Of a DNA stretch of 64,000 bases, positions 1-9,200 are shown piece by piece (the first letter of the stretch is position 1; each line of letters starts with the position of its first letter). The position numbers were made by a program, and so were the translations under genes. Source of the stretch: RYN-230 sp963837335 (lineage in GTDB: Bacteria; Actinomycetota; Actinomycetes; Streptosporangiales; Streptosporangiaceae); assembly GCA_963837335.1 (NCBI GenBank), contig CAWINS010000006.1:124001-188000 (forward strand), read 5' to 3'. The notes below the pieces were generated by a model. The model ran no database searches. It was not told where the DNA came from and worked only from the letters and a program-made list of their open reading frames with translations.

Positions 1-306
1 AGACTTGAGCCCCTGGCCAGGATCGGCATTGATGATGCGGGCGGTGGCGACTGTGCGCAGCGCGCCGTCCCGGAACCCTTGCACGCTGAAATACTGGGCG
101 TGGTCCTGGTAAGGGTCCTTGCCGGGCCCTATGCGTAAGCCGTCACCGGTGAGATCCGCGTCAGCGACGAAGCCGTGTGCGCGGTAGATCCGCGCGTGCA
201 ATTCTTTCGCGGCGGTTAACTGCTCGGGATGGGTGACGATAATGGTCCGCAGTCCCGGGACCTCGGTGTTCAGCTGCCGGTAATACTTCAACGTCTGCCT
301 GATCAC
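1..306 (-). CDS. N-acyltransferase-like protein (FeeM/GNAT type), 3' part cut by window edge
   Basis: The reading frame is open from a GTG at 306 leftward off the window edge (102 residues seen). A GGAG lies seven bases before this GTG, and an in-frame stop lies just upstream at 328-330, so the start is well bounded. The visible part includes LHARIYRAHGF, then a GPGKDPYQDHAQYFSV stretch and LRTVATARII. This resembles N-acyl amino acid synthase or autoinducer-synthase-like GNAT folds, in which an acyl-CoA or acyl-ACP is the donor. The assignment rests on fold-like pattern only; the substrate is unknown and the C-terminus is missing. No KstR-type box was seen nearby, so it is probably unrelated to the steroid genes. 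Confidence 0.45.
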   Translation of the reverse strand, partial: MIRQTLKYYRQLNTEVPGLRTIIVTHPEQLTAAKELHARIYRAHGFVADADLTGDGLRIGPGKDPYQDHAQYFSVQGFRDGALRTVATARIINADPGQGLKS

Positions 307-395
307 CTGGCGACTCCAGTCGTGCAGTCACTGAAGGGCTGACCTCAGGGCCATGGTAGACCTCCGGATCGGCCGTTCAGGTGCGGCGGCCGGGG

Positions 396-548
396 CTACC
401 GGCGCGAGCGGCGCGGGCGGAACTTGATCCAGAGCAGGATCCCGGCCGCCACCACCAGCAGCCACGGGGAGAACAGGAAGTGCAGGGTGAAGCTGACGAC
501 GATCAGCGCGACGATGGCGATGAGGACGAGGGCGATGATCCCGGGCAT
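396..548 (-). CDS. Small hydrophobic membrane protein (50 aa)
   Basis: ATG at 548 opens a 50-codon frame ending with TAG at 396-398. Residues 3-20 and 24-41 are two hydrophobic helices (MPGIIALVLIAIVALIVV, then FLFSPWLLVVAAGILLWI), followed by a very basic tail ending FRPRRSRR. A GGAG lies about nine bases before the ATG. Tiny two-helix proteins with a basic tail are common in actinomycetes and are usually called hydrophobic protein; their role is unknown. The basic tail predicts a cytoplasmic C-terminus. Confidence 0.6.
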   Translation of the reverse strand: MPGIIALVLIAIVALIVVSFTLHFLFSPWLLVVAAGILLWIKFRPRRSRR

Positions 549-889
549 GGTGGTCGGTCTCCGTTCGGGTCAGGCTGGTCAGTGGTTGCGTTCATGCTTC
601 ACACTGCCGCCAGCCGGGCGCCCCGTCGATCGGGATCAACCCTGATTCGCACCCTGATCCGCACCCGCAGGCCTCGGGGTCGCGACCCCGCCCTGGCCAG
701 GGTCGAGTCCGGGGAAATGGGGAATCCCCGCAGGCTGCGGTGCCTCGAGCCTGTGATACGTTCGGCATCGCCGCAGGCTGCTGCGAACTGAGGAGGTGAG
801 ACCGATCAACGCTGTGAACGGTCGGGGCTCCCTCTCTCGCATGGCCTAGGGAGTGCCCGCAGAAGGCATCCCGAAAGGCCTGAAACGCT
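549..889. other. Intergenic region with a 16-bp palindrome
   Basis: No convincing gene was found. It contains the perfect palindrome CGGGGTCGCGACCCCG at 675-690 and two copies of a CCGCAGGCTGC-like word near 729 and 771. It separates the leftward small membrane protein from the rightward hydrolase, so promoters for both should lie here, but no clear -35/-10 pair stands out. Confidence 0.4.
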
Positions 890-1621
890 ATGCGCTTCAT
901 CTCTGAGACGTCGTCCGGCGGCGTCGTCGAACAGCTCTTTACCCTCGGTGAGATTCCCGGCGTGCTGTGGACGCCAGAAGGCGCCGCCGGTATTCGTCCC
1001 CTGATCCTGATGGGACACGGTGGCGGGCAGCACAAGAAGGCCCCCGGCGTCGTGGACCCGGCGCGCCGCTTCGTGGCCGAGTGCGGTTTCGCGGTAGCGG
1101 CGGCCGACGTGCCCGGCCATGGTGACCGGCCGAAGGATGAGGAGTACGACCGGATCGCGACGCAGAACCAGGCTCGCGTGGCGGCCGGCGAGGAACTGGC
1201 TCCGCTGGTCGCTGGTTTCCAGGCGCTCGTGGCCCGGCAGACCGTCCCGGAATGGCGGGCGGTCCTGGATGCGGTCCAGGAACTCGACCACGTCGGCGCC
1301 GGTCCGGTGGGCTATTGGGGGGTGTCGCTGGGTTGCGGACTCGGCGTCCCGTTCGTGGCCGCCGAGCCCCGGGTCCGGGCGGCGGTGCTGGGCCTGGGCG
1401 GGGCGCTGGCCTCGGCCGAGGCCGCCGCGCGGATCACCGTCCCGGTGGAGTTCCTGGTCCAGTGGGACGATGAGCGGGTGCCGCGGGCCCAGAGCCTGGC
1501 GTTGTTCGACGCCCTGGCCTCAGCCGAGAAGACGCTGCACGCCCATCCCGGCCAGCACGGGGACCTCCCGGCCTTCGAGCTGGACAGCACGCTGCGGTTC
1601 TTCGCCCGCCACCTCGGCTGA
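890..1621 (+). CDS. Alpha/beta hydrolase, dienelactone hydrolase-like
   Basis: This is a 243-residue soluble hydrolase. The oxyanion-region motif LILMGHGGGQHK is near residue 40. The nucleophile elbow GVSLG is near residue 146, the acid is in VQWDDERVP near residue 195, and the catalytic His is probably in HPGQHGDLPAF near residue 225, giving a complete Ser-Asp-His triad. The length fits the dienelactone hydrolase/prolyl-oligopeptidase-like group. The substrate cannot be told. The gene stands alone, with a strong hairpin directly after its stop codon. Confidence 0.8.
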   Translation: MRFISETSSGGVVEQLFTLGEIPGVLWTPEGAAGIRPLILMGHGGGQHKKAPGVVDPARRFVAECGFAVAAADVPGHGDRPKDEEYDRIATQNQARVAAGEELAPLVAGFQALVARQTVPEWRAVLDAVQELDHVGAGPVGYWGVSLGCGLGVPFVAAEPRVRAAVLGLGGALASAEAAARITVPVEFLVQWDDERVPRAQSLALFDALASAEKTLHAHPGQHGDLPAFELDSTLRFFARHLG

Positions 1622-1659
1622 CACCGCCGCCGGGAGTCTGCGGCGCGCCGGCGGCGGTG
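1622..1659 (+). terminator. Stem-loop terminator after the hydrolase
   Basis: CACCGCCGCCGG (1622-1633) pairs perfectly with CCGGCGGCGGTG (1648-1659) across a 14-base loop, one base after the hydrolase stop. There is no T-run, as is usual in high-GC actinomycetes. Confidence 0.65.
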
Positions 1660-1824
1660 GCGGACCTTTCGCTGGCTCCCGGCAGCCAGGTATGGCTGTC
1701 CGTCAAAGCCACCGATCTTGAGGTCTACGCCCATCCCGCCCGGCCTGCTAAGCCGTAATGTGACTACCGGATCCGGGCCCTGGCTTCCCGGCCCGGGCGC
1801 GGTGAGCAGAGGGCAGGAGGGTGG

Positions 1825-3270
1825 GTGCGCGAGTACCAGCAGTACATCGGCGGTGAGTGGGTCGGCTCAGGCAGCCTGTTCGATGATCTCGATCCCTACC
1901 GCGGCACCGTGATGGCCCGTGTCCCGGCCGGGACCCGGGCCGACGCGGCCTATGCGGTCGACGCGGCCGCCGCGGCGTTCCCGGGCTGGGCGCAGCTGCC
2001 GCCCGCCGGCAAGCAGGCCATGTTCCTGCGCGCCGCCGACATCGTGGAACGGCGCCAGGAGGAGATCACCGCGCTGCTCGCGACCGAGACCGGCTGTGCG
2101 GGCGCGTTCGCCGGCTTCCAGGTGCTGACGGCCACCCGGCTGCTGCGGCAGGCCGCCAACTGGGGATACCTGCCCGTCGGGGAGGTCATCCGCTCCGACA
2201 TGCCCGGCACGTTCGCGCTGGCGCTGCGCAAGCCGCTCGGGGTGGTGGCCGGGATCTCGCCGTGGAACGGGGCCCACGTCCTGGCCTGGAGAACGGTCGT
2301 CAACCCGGTGGCGTTCGGTAACACCGTGGTGCTCAAACCGTCGGAGGAAGCACCGGTCTCGGCGGGCCTGCTGGTCGCGGAGATCATGGCCGAGGCGGGA
2401 TTCCCGCCCGGGGTGGTCAACGTGGTCACGCACGCGCCGGGCGGGGCGGCTCCCGTCGCCGATGAGTTCTTCGAGCGGCCCGAGGTACGGTGCATCAACT
2501 TCACCGGCTCCTCGGCCACCGGGCGATTGCTGGCCGAGCGCGCGGGACGCCACCTCAAGCGGTGCGTGCTGGAGCTAGGCGGGTACAACCCGCTGATCGT
2601 GCTGGCCGACGCCGACCTGGAATACGCGGTCGAGGCGGCGGCGTTCGCCGCGTTCTTCCACTCCGGGCAGATCTGCATGAATGCCCGCAAGGTCCTGATC
2701 GAGCGGCCGGTCTACGACACCTTCGTCGACCGGCTCGTCGCCCGGGCCCGGTCACTGCCGCTCGGCGACCCGGCGGCCGCCGGAACGGTGATCGGGCCGC
2801 TGATCACCCCCGCCGCGCGAGACCGGGTCGCCCGGGAAGTCCAGGAGGCGGTCGCCGCCGGGGCCAGGATCCTGGCCGGCGGCAGCGCGGACGGCCCGTG
2901 CTACCGGCCCACCATCCTCGCCGACGTCCCAGCCGGTGCCCGCATCCATTCGGAGGAGACCTTCGGCCCGGTGCTCGTCGCGCAGGCCGTGGACGACGCC
3001 GAGGAGGCCGTCGCGGTCGCGAACTCGACCCGGTACGGGCTCAGCGCCGGTCTCATCACCAGCGACAACCAGCGCGGCTTCGCCCTGGCCCGCCGCATCG
3101 ACGCCGGGGTCGTGCACGTCAACGACCAGACTGTCGCCGACGAGCCGCAGCTACCGCTCGGCGGGGTCAAGGACAGCGGATGGGGACGGTCCGGACCGCA
3201 GTCGATGGCCGACTTCACCGAAGTGCAGTGGATCACCACCAGGGACGGCGCCGGCCACTACCCGATCTAG
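1825..3270 (+). CDS. NAD(P)-dependent aldehyde dehydrogenase
   Basis: This 481-residue protein has the normal length for the ALDH superfamily. It oxidises an aldehyde to the acid. Landmarks are the cofactor segment GISPWNGAHVLAW, VLKPSEEAPVSAG, the FTGSSATG turn, the general-base Glu in LELGGYNP (near residue 252) and the catalytic Cys in HSGQICMNARK (near residue 286). The late EETFGPVL motif is also present. The GTG at 1825 follows GGAGG closely. Its closest feel is to benzaldehyde/vanillin-type dehydrogenases. In M. tuberculosis an ALDH gene (Rv0223c) sits beside the envelope cluster that also occurs in this window, but here it is 17 kb away and has no KstR-type box, so a steroid role is only a guess. 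Confidence 0.9.
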   Translation: MREYQQYIGGEWVGSGSLFDDLDPYRGTVMARVPAGTRADAAYAVDAAAAAFPGWAQLPPAGKQAMFLRAADIVERRQEEITALLATETGCAGAFAGFQVLTATRLLRQAANWGYLPVGEVIRSDMPGTFALALRKPLGVVAGISPWNGAHVLAWRTVVNPVAFGNTVVLKPSEEAPVSAGLLVAEIMAEAGFPPGVVNVVTHAPGGAAPVADEFFERPEVRCINFTGSSATGRLLAERAGRHLKRCVLELGGYNPLIVLADADLEYAVEAAAFAAFFHSGQICMNARKVLIERPVYDTFVDRLVARARSLPLGDPAAAGTVIGPLITPAARDRVAREVQEAVAAGARILAGGSADGPCYRPTILADVPAGARIHSEETFGPVLVAQAVDDAEEAVAVANSTRYGLSAGLITSDNQRGFALARRIDAGVVHVNDQTVADEPQLPLGGVKDSGWGRSGPQSMADFTEVQWITTRDGAGHYPI

Positions 3271-3290
3271 CGAGAAGGGCAGCCCGGACG

Positions 3291-4653
3291 ATGCGAAGGG
3301 ACGCCAGCAGCAAAAACGATGTCCGGGACTATGTCGGGAAGGTCCGGGACACGCTCAGCGATCCGCGGCTCCAGGATGTGATTGACCGCGCGGCCGCGCA
3401 GGTGCCCGGAGATGCGGCTCCGCGCGACAAGATCGCCGCGCTCCTCTCGCCGGACATCGGCTCGACGGTGTCCTCGGGCGGCGGGCCGGCGGGGGTTCCC
3501 TACCTCTCCCGCGCCCCGCTGGTGAGCATGGTGCAGAGCCACCTGGAAGAGGCGCTGGGCGATGCGGGGGTCCCGGACCCGGGCGAGCCCTCCAGCCTGT
3601 GGTCGAGGCTCGTCCATAGCGTCGAGCGCGACCTGCGGATCGCGCCGGGGTCGTTCACGCCCGACGACCCCGACTGGTACGTCTTTATCGCCAAGGGCGT
3701 GCTCGAGCGCCTCGCCGAGGGTAATGCGCCATTCAACGAGACAGCCCGCCGAATACGGCGGCCTAGCCGAGGACGCCCGGCTGGTGGTGGTGGGCGACTG
3801 GGGCACCGGCCTGCCGCGGGCGCGCAATGTCGCAGCCCTGATGCGGGAAAGGATCGCCGAGGCGGTGGCGGGTAGCCGCCAGGTGCATGTGCTGCACCTC
3901 GGCGACGTCTATTACTCGGGGCTGGAGACCGAGGACCAGCGGCGGTTCCTCGACTTGTGGCCGGTCACGCAGGAACAGGCCGATGCGGGCGTGACTTCCT
4001 GGTCGCTTAATGGCAACCATGACATGTACAGCGGCGGGTTCGGCTACTTCGGGACCATCCTGGGCGATCCCCGCTTCCGCCACCAGCGATCACCCGACGG
4101 CAAGGCGACCAGTTTCTTCCGGCTGCGCTCGCCATCCTGGGACTTCGTCGGCATCGATACCAGCTGGGACAGCGATGTCACCTCGGCCGGCCAGGTCGGG
4201 GTCCTCACCGATCCGCAAGGCAGCTACGTCGCCGCCGTCGCGGGCCAGTCATCGCGCAAGCTCGTGCTGTTCAGCCATCACCAGCTCGTGTCGGTCTACG
4301 ACCGGGGTGATGTCGGCAGCACGCTCCCGGCCAAGCTCGCCCCGGTCCTGAACGCGAACCGCGTCACGGCGTGGTGGTGGGGGCATGAGCACCGGGCCAT
4401 TGCCTACGAGGCGGCGGCGGGCGTCCGCTACCCGCGGTGCCTGGGAAACGGGGGCGTCCCCGTCCTGCCTGACGCCGCCCCGCCGGCCGGCAGCAAGCCC
4501 GCCATCATCTGGCGCAGCACGCGCTCGGTCCGGGAAGACGGCCAGGAGCGGACCCGGTTCGGTTTCGCGGTGCTCGATCTGCACCCGGACCGCATCGAGG
4601 TCGCCTACGTGGACGACGACGGGCACGTCCCGCACACCGAGACGATCAGTTAG
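3291..4653 (+). CDS. Metallophosphoesterase, reading frame broken near 3750
   Basis: The first part (ATG 3291 to about 3750) encodes an N-terminal domain without a recognised family, ending ...ERLAEGNAPFNET. The catalytic part continues in the +1 frame from about 3750 to the TAG at 4651-4653. It has the calcineurin-like metal motifs in order: VVGDWGTG, LHLGDVYYSG, NGNHDMYSGG, FSHHQLV and WWGHEHR. All dinuclear-metal ligands are therefore present. One indel near ACAGCCCGCCGAA would restore a single protein of about 450 residues, and I favour a sequence error. It probably hydrolyses phosphomonoesters or diesters; the substrate is unknown. Its 3' end overlaps the convergent kinase gene by 8 bp. 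Confidence 0.75.
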
Positions 4654-5576
4654 GGACAGCAGCGTCCGGGTGCGCAGCGCACCTGGCTGGGACGGTCCCC
4701 GACACCCGGGTACCCTGTCCCGGCGCCGACTCAACCCGCAGGCTGCCACCCAGAGCGCCCAGCCGGTCCTGCATGTTGACGAACCCCGCACCGAGGCCGC
4801 GGTGGCTGGCGTGAGAATCCCTGGCCATCGTCGCTGACCTCGAAGGCGAGCGCTGTCCCGTCCGCCCAGACCCGCACGTCGAGCCGGGCCCGGTCCCCAG
4901 CGTGCTTGCAGGCGTTCTGGATGGCTTCCAGGCAGCAGAAGTAGACCGCCGCCTCGATCTCCGCCGGGTAGCGGCGCAGTGCGGTGACGTGGACCGTGAT
5001 GGGCAGCGTGGACCGGCGCGCAATCGCGGACAGCGCGGCCGGCAGCCCGCTCTCCACGAGGACCGGGGGATAGATGCCGTGCGCCAGGCACCGCAGTTCG
5101 GCCGCCGCCTCCCGGACGTCGGTGCGGAGCTCGGCCAGGATCTCCCGGACCTGGTCATCGTGGCTTTCGGCCAGCTCGCAAGCCAGGCTCAGCTTGATCG
5201 CGAGGGCGGTGAGCCGCTGCTGGGAGCCATCGTGGAGGTTGCGCTCGATCCGGCGCCGCTCGCAGTCCGCCGCAGCCACGATCCGCGTCCGCGAAGCCTG
5301 GAGTTCGGCCGCCTGACGGCGCAACTGCTCTACCGAGGCCGCCAGCTCGGAGCCGAGCTGGGCGTTGTGAGCAGCGAGCTGCGCCCGCTCGGCCTCGAGG
5401 AGACGCCGCTGCAGGAAGTCCGGGCGCAGATTCGCGATAACCCGGCCGAATCGCGCGAGGGGCAGTGCGGGCCCGGTGTGGTACTCGGCAAAGCCCGGCG
5501 CGAGGTCGCCGGCGAATCGCAGGCGGGTCGGTAGCTGCATGGTGACCAGGCTGCCGGGAGCCGGGCGCCACCACAT
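4646..5576 (-). CDS. Sensor histidine kinase (NarL/DegS class), frame broken near 4810
   Basis: This is the sensor of a LuxR-type two-component system. After an N-terminal region and a coiled-coil stretch rich in Ala/Gln/Glu comes the HisKA_3 phosphoacceptor motif ERRRIERNLHDGSQQRL with its His, then LRCLAHGIYPP. The ATPase N box is EAIQNACKHAG and the G1 box VSDDGQGF. Just after this the frame shifts near 4800-4815. The rest (GLGAGFVNMQDRLGALGGSL) continues in another frame to TGA at 4646-4648 and is the expected G2 region, so a one-base error is likely. No transmembrane segments are evident, so it may be cytosolic. The ATG at 5576 is tentative because no good ribosome site precedes it. Confidence 0.75.
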
Positions 5577-5675
5577 CGGAAGGAGTTCGTATTCGCGCCT
5601 GCGGAGATTGACTATGCGGCCGGCCGGGCGGCCCCGGGCATCGACACGGCCGGCCGGAACGCGGACACTTCGTAT

Positions 5676-8550
5676 GTGGCGATATCGCTGCCGATTGTGG
5701 GGCGGGCTGTTGAGCGCGACGTCATGACAGCCGTCTATGCCAGCGTGGCCGCGGGCCAGCCGCAGGTGCTCCTGATCACCGGTGAGGCTGGTATCGGCAA
5801 GACGCGGCTGATCGAGGACCTGGTCCAGCAGGTGAGATCGGCGGGGCGCGCCGCCCAGGTCCGGATCGGCGAATCCGCGCCGCTGGCCGGGGCCGCGCTG
5901 GCTTACGGCCCTTTCGTGGCCGCGCTGGGAGACCGGGCCGCCTGGCTGCTGGCTCACGATGAATCCGGCGACATGTTCGCGGCCCGGCACCGTCTCTTCG
6001 AGCGGGTCCTGGCCCTCCTGGGCGACCTGGCCGTCGAGGCGCCGCTGGTCCTCGTCCTGGAGGACCTGCACTGGGCCGATGAGTCCTCCCATGAACTGCT
6101 GGCCTTCCTGGCGGTCCGGCTGCGCGACCTGCCGGTCCTGGTGGTCGTCACGCTGCGGGATGAGGAACTGGCCGACGAGGCGCGGCGATGGCTTTCCGAC
6201 CTGGAGCGGCGCCCGCGGGTGACGCGCCTGCGGCTGGCCGGCCTGGCCCCGCACGAAGTCGCCGAACTCGTCGCTGACCAGGTACCTGAAGGCTCCGGGC
6301 CAGACCCGGTGGCCGCGGTGGTCCGCGCCGCCGAAGGCAACCCCTTGTACGCGCTCGAGCTCGCGGGCTCTGGCGCCCGGGTGCCCCCGGCGTCGATCAC
6401 CGAAGCCGTGCTGGCCAAGGCCGCCGGGGTCGCCCCGCCGGTGCGGGCGGTGGTCGAGCAGGTCTGCGTGGCCGATGGCGGCATGTCGCATGAGCTGCTG
6501 GCCGCGACCGTCCCGCTTGGTGAGGATGACCTGCTGGCCGCGGCCCGCGAGGCGGTCTCCCGGCGGCTGCTGGCCGCCACTGCCGATGGCTACGCGTTCC
6601 CGCATGACCTGATCCGGCAGGTGTTCTACGGGCAGCTGCTCCCCGGGGAGCGGCGCCGCCTGCATCGCCGCGTCGCCGGCGCGCTGGCCGCGCGGCCGGA
6701 GCCGGACCCGGCCCTGCTGGCCCTGCACTGGCAGCTGGCCGACTGCCCGGACCGGGCGGCGCCCGCGGCCCTGCTGGCGGCGCGGCAGGCGGTGGCCTCG
6801 CGCGCCTACCCGGAGGCCGACCGTTTCTACACCATGACCGTCGCGCAGGCGCGATGGCTGCCCGAGCCCGATCCCGGCCTGCTGGAGGAAGCCGCGCAGG
6901 CGGCCAGCTGGGCCGGGCATCCCGAGCGCGCCGCCGGTTACATGGCGGACGCGCTGGCCCCGCCCGCTGCGGCCGGGATGGCGGACCGGGCCCGCATGCT
7001 GGAGCGGCTCGGCCGCTACCACTGGGAGGCAGGAGATCCCCGGGCCGCGGTCGACGCCACCCAGCAGGCGTGGGACCTGCTCGAAACCGAACCAGTGTCT
7101 GCCTTGCAGGCCCGGATCCTGGCCGCGCTGGCCAACTGCCGCCTGCTCCTGGGCGAGCCCGACGAGGCGATGCCGCTGGCGACCCAGGCCGTCGAACTGG
7201 CCGAGAAGATCGGCGCCGACGTCGAGTACGCGCACGGCCTGGCGATACTCGGCATCGTCCAGGCCCAGCGCGGTGAGCTGGAGGCCGGGCTGGCGGCCTT
7301 GCACACCTCTTTTACCCTCGCCTGCCGGTCGGGCAGTATCGAGGGCGTGGTCCGCGCCGCGGCGAACCAGATGTACCTGCTCTACACGGCCGGCCGTTCC
7401 GCCGAGGCCCTCGAGGTCGCCCGCGACGGGCGCCGGGCCGCCCACTCCCTGGGCGCCCCGGCCGCCCTGACGTCGGTGCTCGACAACAACACCGCGGCGG
7501 TGCTGACCGCGACCGGGCGCTGGGCGGAAGCCGACCAGTTGCTGACCGAGCTCATCGGCGAATCCAGCGCGAACGTCACGCGGTACCTGCAACTGCTGCA
7601 GCTGGAGCTGGCGGTGGGCCGGGGCGAGCGGGACAGCGCGGAGGAGCTGGCCACGACTGCTCAGGAAGTCCCCTGAGGATCCGAGGCTCCTCGGGCCGCT
7701 GCATGCCTGCCTCGCCGAACAGGCCCTGAACGCGGGTGACCTGAGCACGGCGGCCGATGAGGTGCTCCAGGGGCTCGCCGCGCTGAAGGGCGCCGCCCTG
7801 GCTGAGGAGGAGATCCGGCTGCTCGCCGCGGGGGCCCGGGTCAGCGCCGACCTGACCGCGCTGCCGGGCGCCGCCCGGCCCGGGCAAGTCGCGGGCAGCT
7901 GGGGAGCGGCGTCGGCCAGCCTGGCCGACCGGGCCCGGGCCATCACCAGCGAGCATGGCGGCAGGCAGCCGGAAGTGGCCGCCTTCGGGGCGCTGGCCGC
8001 CGCGGAGAGCGCTCGCCAGCTTGGCCACGACAACCGGGCGACCTGGAGGGCCGTAGCCGAAGCCTGGCAGGCGCTCGGCCAGCCCTACCGGGAGGCCTAC
8101 GCCCGCTTGCGCGAGGCCGGAGCCGCGGTCCGGGCCGGCCGGCGTGAGCAGGCCGCCCGGGCGCTGGCGGCCTGCGCGAGCCTCGCGGGCCAGCTTCCGG
8201 CGCCGCCCCTGCTCAGCCTGGCCGGTGAGCTGGCCCGGCGGGCGAGACTGGGCGGCGAGGCCTCCCCGCCTGCTGCTCCCGCCACGGCCAGGGCCCGGTT
8301 CGACCTCACCGGCCGCGAAGCGGACGTCCTGGCCCTCCTGGTCAGGGGGGACAGCAACCGGCAGATCGCGCGGGCCCTTTTCATCAGTGACCGGACTGTC
8401 GCGGTGCACGTGTCCCGCATTCTTGACAAACTGGGCGTCCGTAACCGCACTGAAGCGGCGACGATGGGGGCGCATCTGGGCCTGGCCACGTCGCCAGCCC
8501 CAGCGGCATCACCCGGTAAGGAGCCTGATGGACATCCGAATCGACGGTGA
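5676..8550 (+). CDS. LuxR-family ATPase regulator (LAL/MalT type), frame broken near 7672
   Basis: This large transcription factor has an N-terminal AAA ATPase: Walker A GEAGIGKTRLI near residue 36 and Walker B LVLVLEDLHWAD near residue 125. A TPR-like helical middle follows, and a C-terminal LuxR helix-turn-helix (LTGREADVLALLVRGDSNRQ, VAVHVSRILDKLGV) spans about 8305-8480. The first frame ends at TGA 7674-7676; the protein resumes one frame on with DPRLLGPLHACLAEQAL. The indel is probably in the TCCCCTGAGG run at 7668-7676. Together the halves give the usual length of about 950 residues. It is divergent from the histidine kinase. GTG 5676 is the only reasonable start. Confidence 0.8.
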
Positions 8551-8986
8551 CCCGACCTCCTGGACCCTGACCCGTCCGGTCAACGCCCGGCAGGTGGCGG
8601 CCTCCGGGGACCCGGTGGTCCTGGTGGTGTCGGAGCCGCTGGCGGGACGGCTGCTGCTGTCCCCCCGGTCCGTGGGGAGCATCGTGTTCTTCCAGCCCGC
8701 CATGGACCCGCACCACGGTGTGGTCCCCAACGGGGTCAGGCTGCCCGAGCAGTGCCTGTACGTCCCATCGACGACTGGCCCGGACCCGCACAGCAACCCG
8801 GCCCGGTACTACCTGCTTCCCACCACCACGGACCTGGCTGCGCTGGAGCGGGAGATCAAGGCCGCGATGAGCCGGGGTACCACGGTCAGCATTGACTTCA
8901 CCGGGCCAGACCAGCCCGGTGTCATCGTGCTCAATGGGGCGGCATTGTCTTTCGCGGTGCTCTGCTCAGGCCCGGCCGGCAGCTGA
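8528..8986 (+). CDS. Conserved-looking protein of unknown function (152 aa)
   Basis: ATG 8528 lies six bases after an AAGGAG sequence, and the gene overlaps the end of the LuxR regulator by 23 bp, so the two are probably co-transcribed. The protein is soluble with no Cys cluster or signal peptide. It begins MDIRIDGDPTSWTLTRPVNA and has a central VVPNGVRLPEQCLYVP and a late VSIDFTGPDQPGVIVLNG, suggesting a small beta-rich fold. I do not recognise the family. Coupling to the regulator hints at an accessory or effector role, which is inference only. Confidence 0.55.
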   Translation: MDIRIDGDPTSWTLTRPVNARQVAASGDPVVLVVSEPLAGRLLLSPRSVGSIVFFQPAMDPHHGVVPNGVRLPEQCLYVPSTTGPDPHSNPARYYLLPTTTDLAALEREIKAAMSRGTTVSIDFTGPDQPGVIVLNGAALSFAVLCSGPAGS

Positions 8987-9025
8987 GATACCCCAGACCG
9001 CTCTCCGGCACCGGGGCTCACCGGA

Positions 9026-9055
9026 CGCGGCCCGGCCAGGAGCGGCCGGGCCGCG
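9026..9055 (+). terminator. Stem-loop terminator
   Basis: CGCGGCCCGGCC (9026-9037) pairs with GGCCGGGCCGCG (9044-9055) around a 6-base loop, 40 bases after the stop at 8986 and just before a KstR-type box. It insulates the regulator region from the sterol-type promoter. Confidence 0.7.
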
Positions 9056-9065
9056 CCAGCTGAAC

Positions 9066-9079
9066 TAGAACGTGTTTCA
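9066..9079 (+). promoter_or_regulatory. KstR-type operator upstream of the ferredoxin oxidoreductase
   Basis: TAGAACGTGTTTCA matches TnnAACnnGTTnnA. A TAnnnT -10 candidate, TAGGCT, follows at 9082-9087. The next start codon downstream is that of the indolepyruvate-type oxidoreductase (9201). Confidence 0.75.
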
Positions 9080-9200
9080 GTTAGGCTCGCTGTGATCGCC
9101 ATCACCGCAGCCTCGCTCACCCGGAACATCACCGTCCGGAGATGATGAGGGAACGCGGTGCGTACCGCCGGCCCGCAGGCCGGCAGATGTGGAGGTCGGC

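Noticed and set aside
1825..3270. Aldehyde dehydrogenase as a KstR regulon member
   Set aside because: No TnnAACnnGTTnnA box was found upstream, and it is far from the boxed genes.
4731..8033. 1100-codon minus-strand open frame across the LuxR regulator
   Set aside because: Only its last 280 codons (from 5576) have kinase motifs; the rest is the antisense shadow of the AAA/TPR regulator in high-GC DNA.
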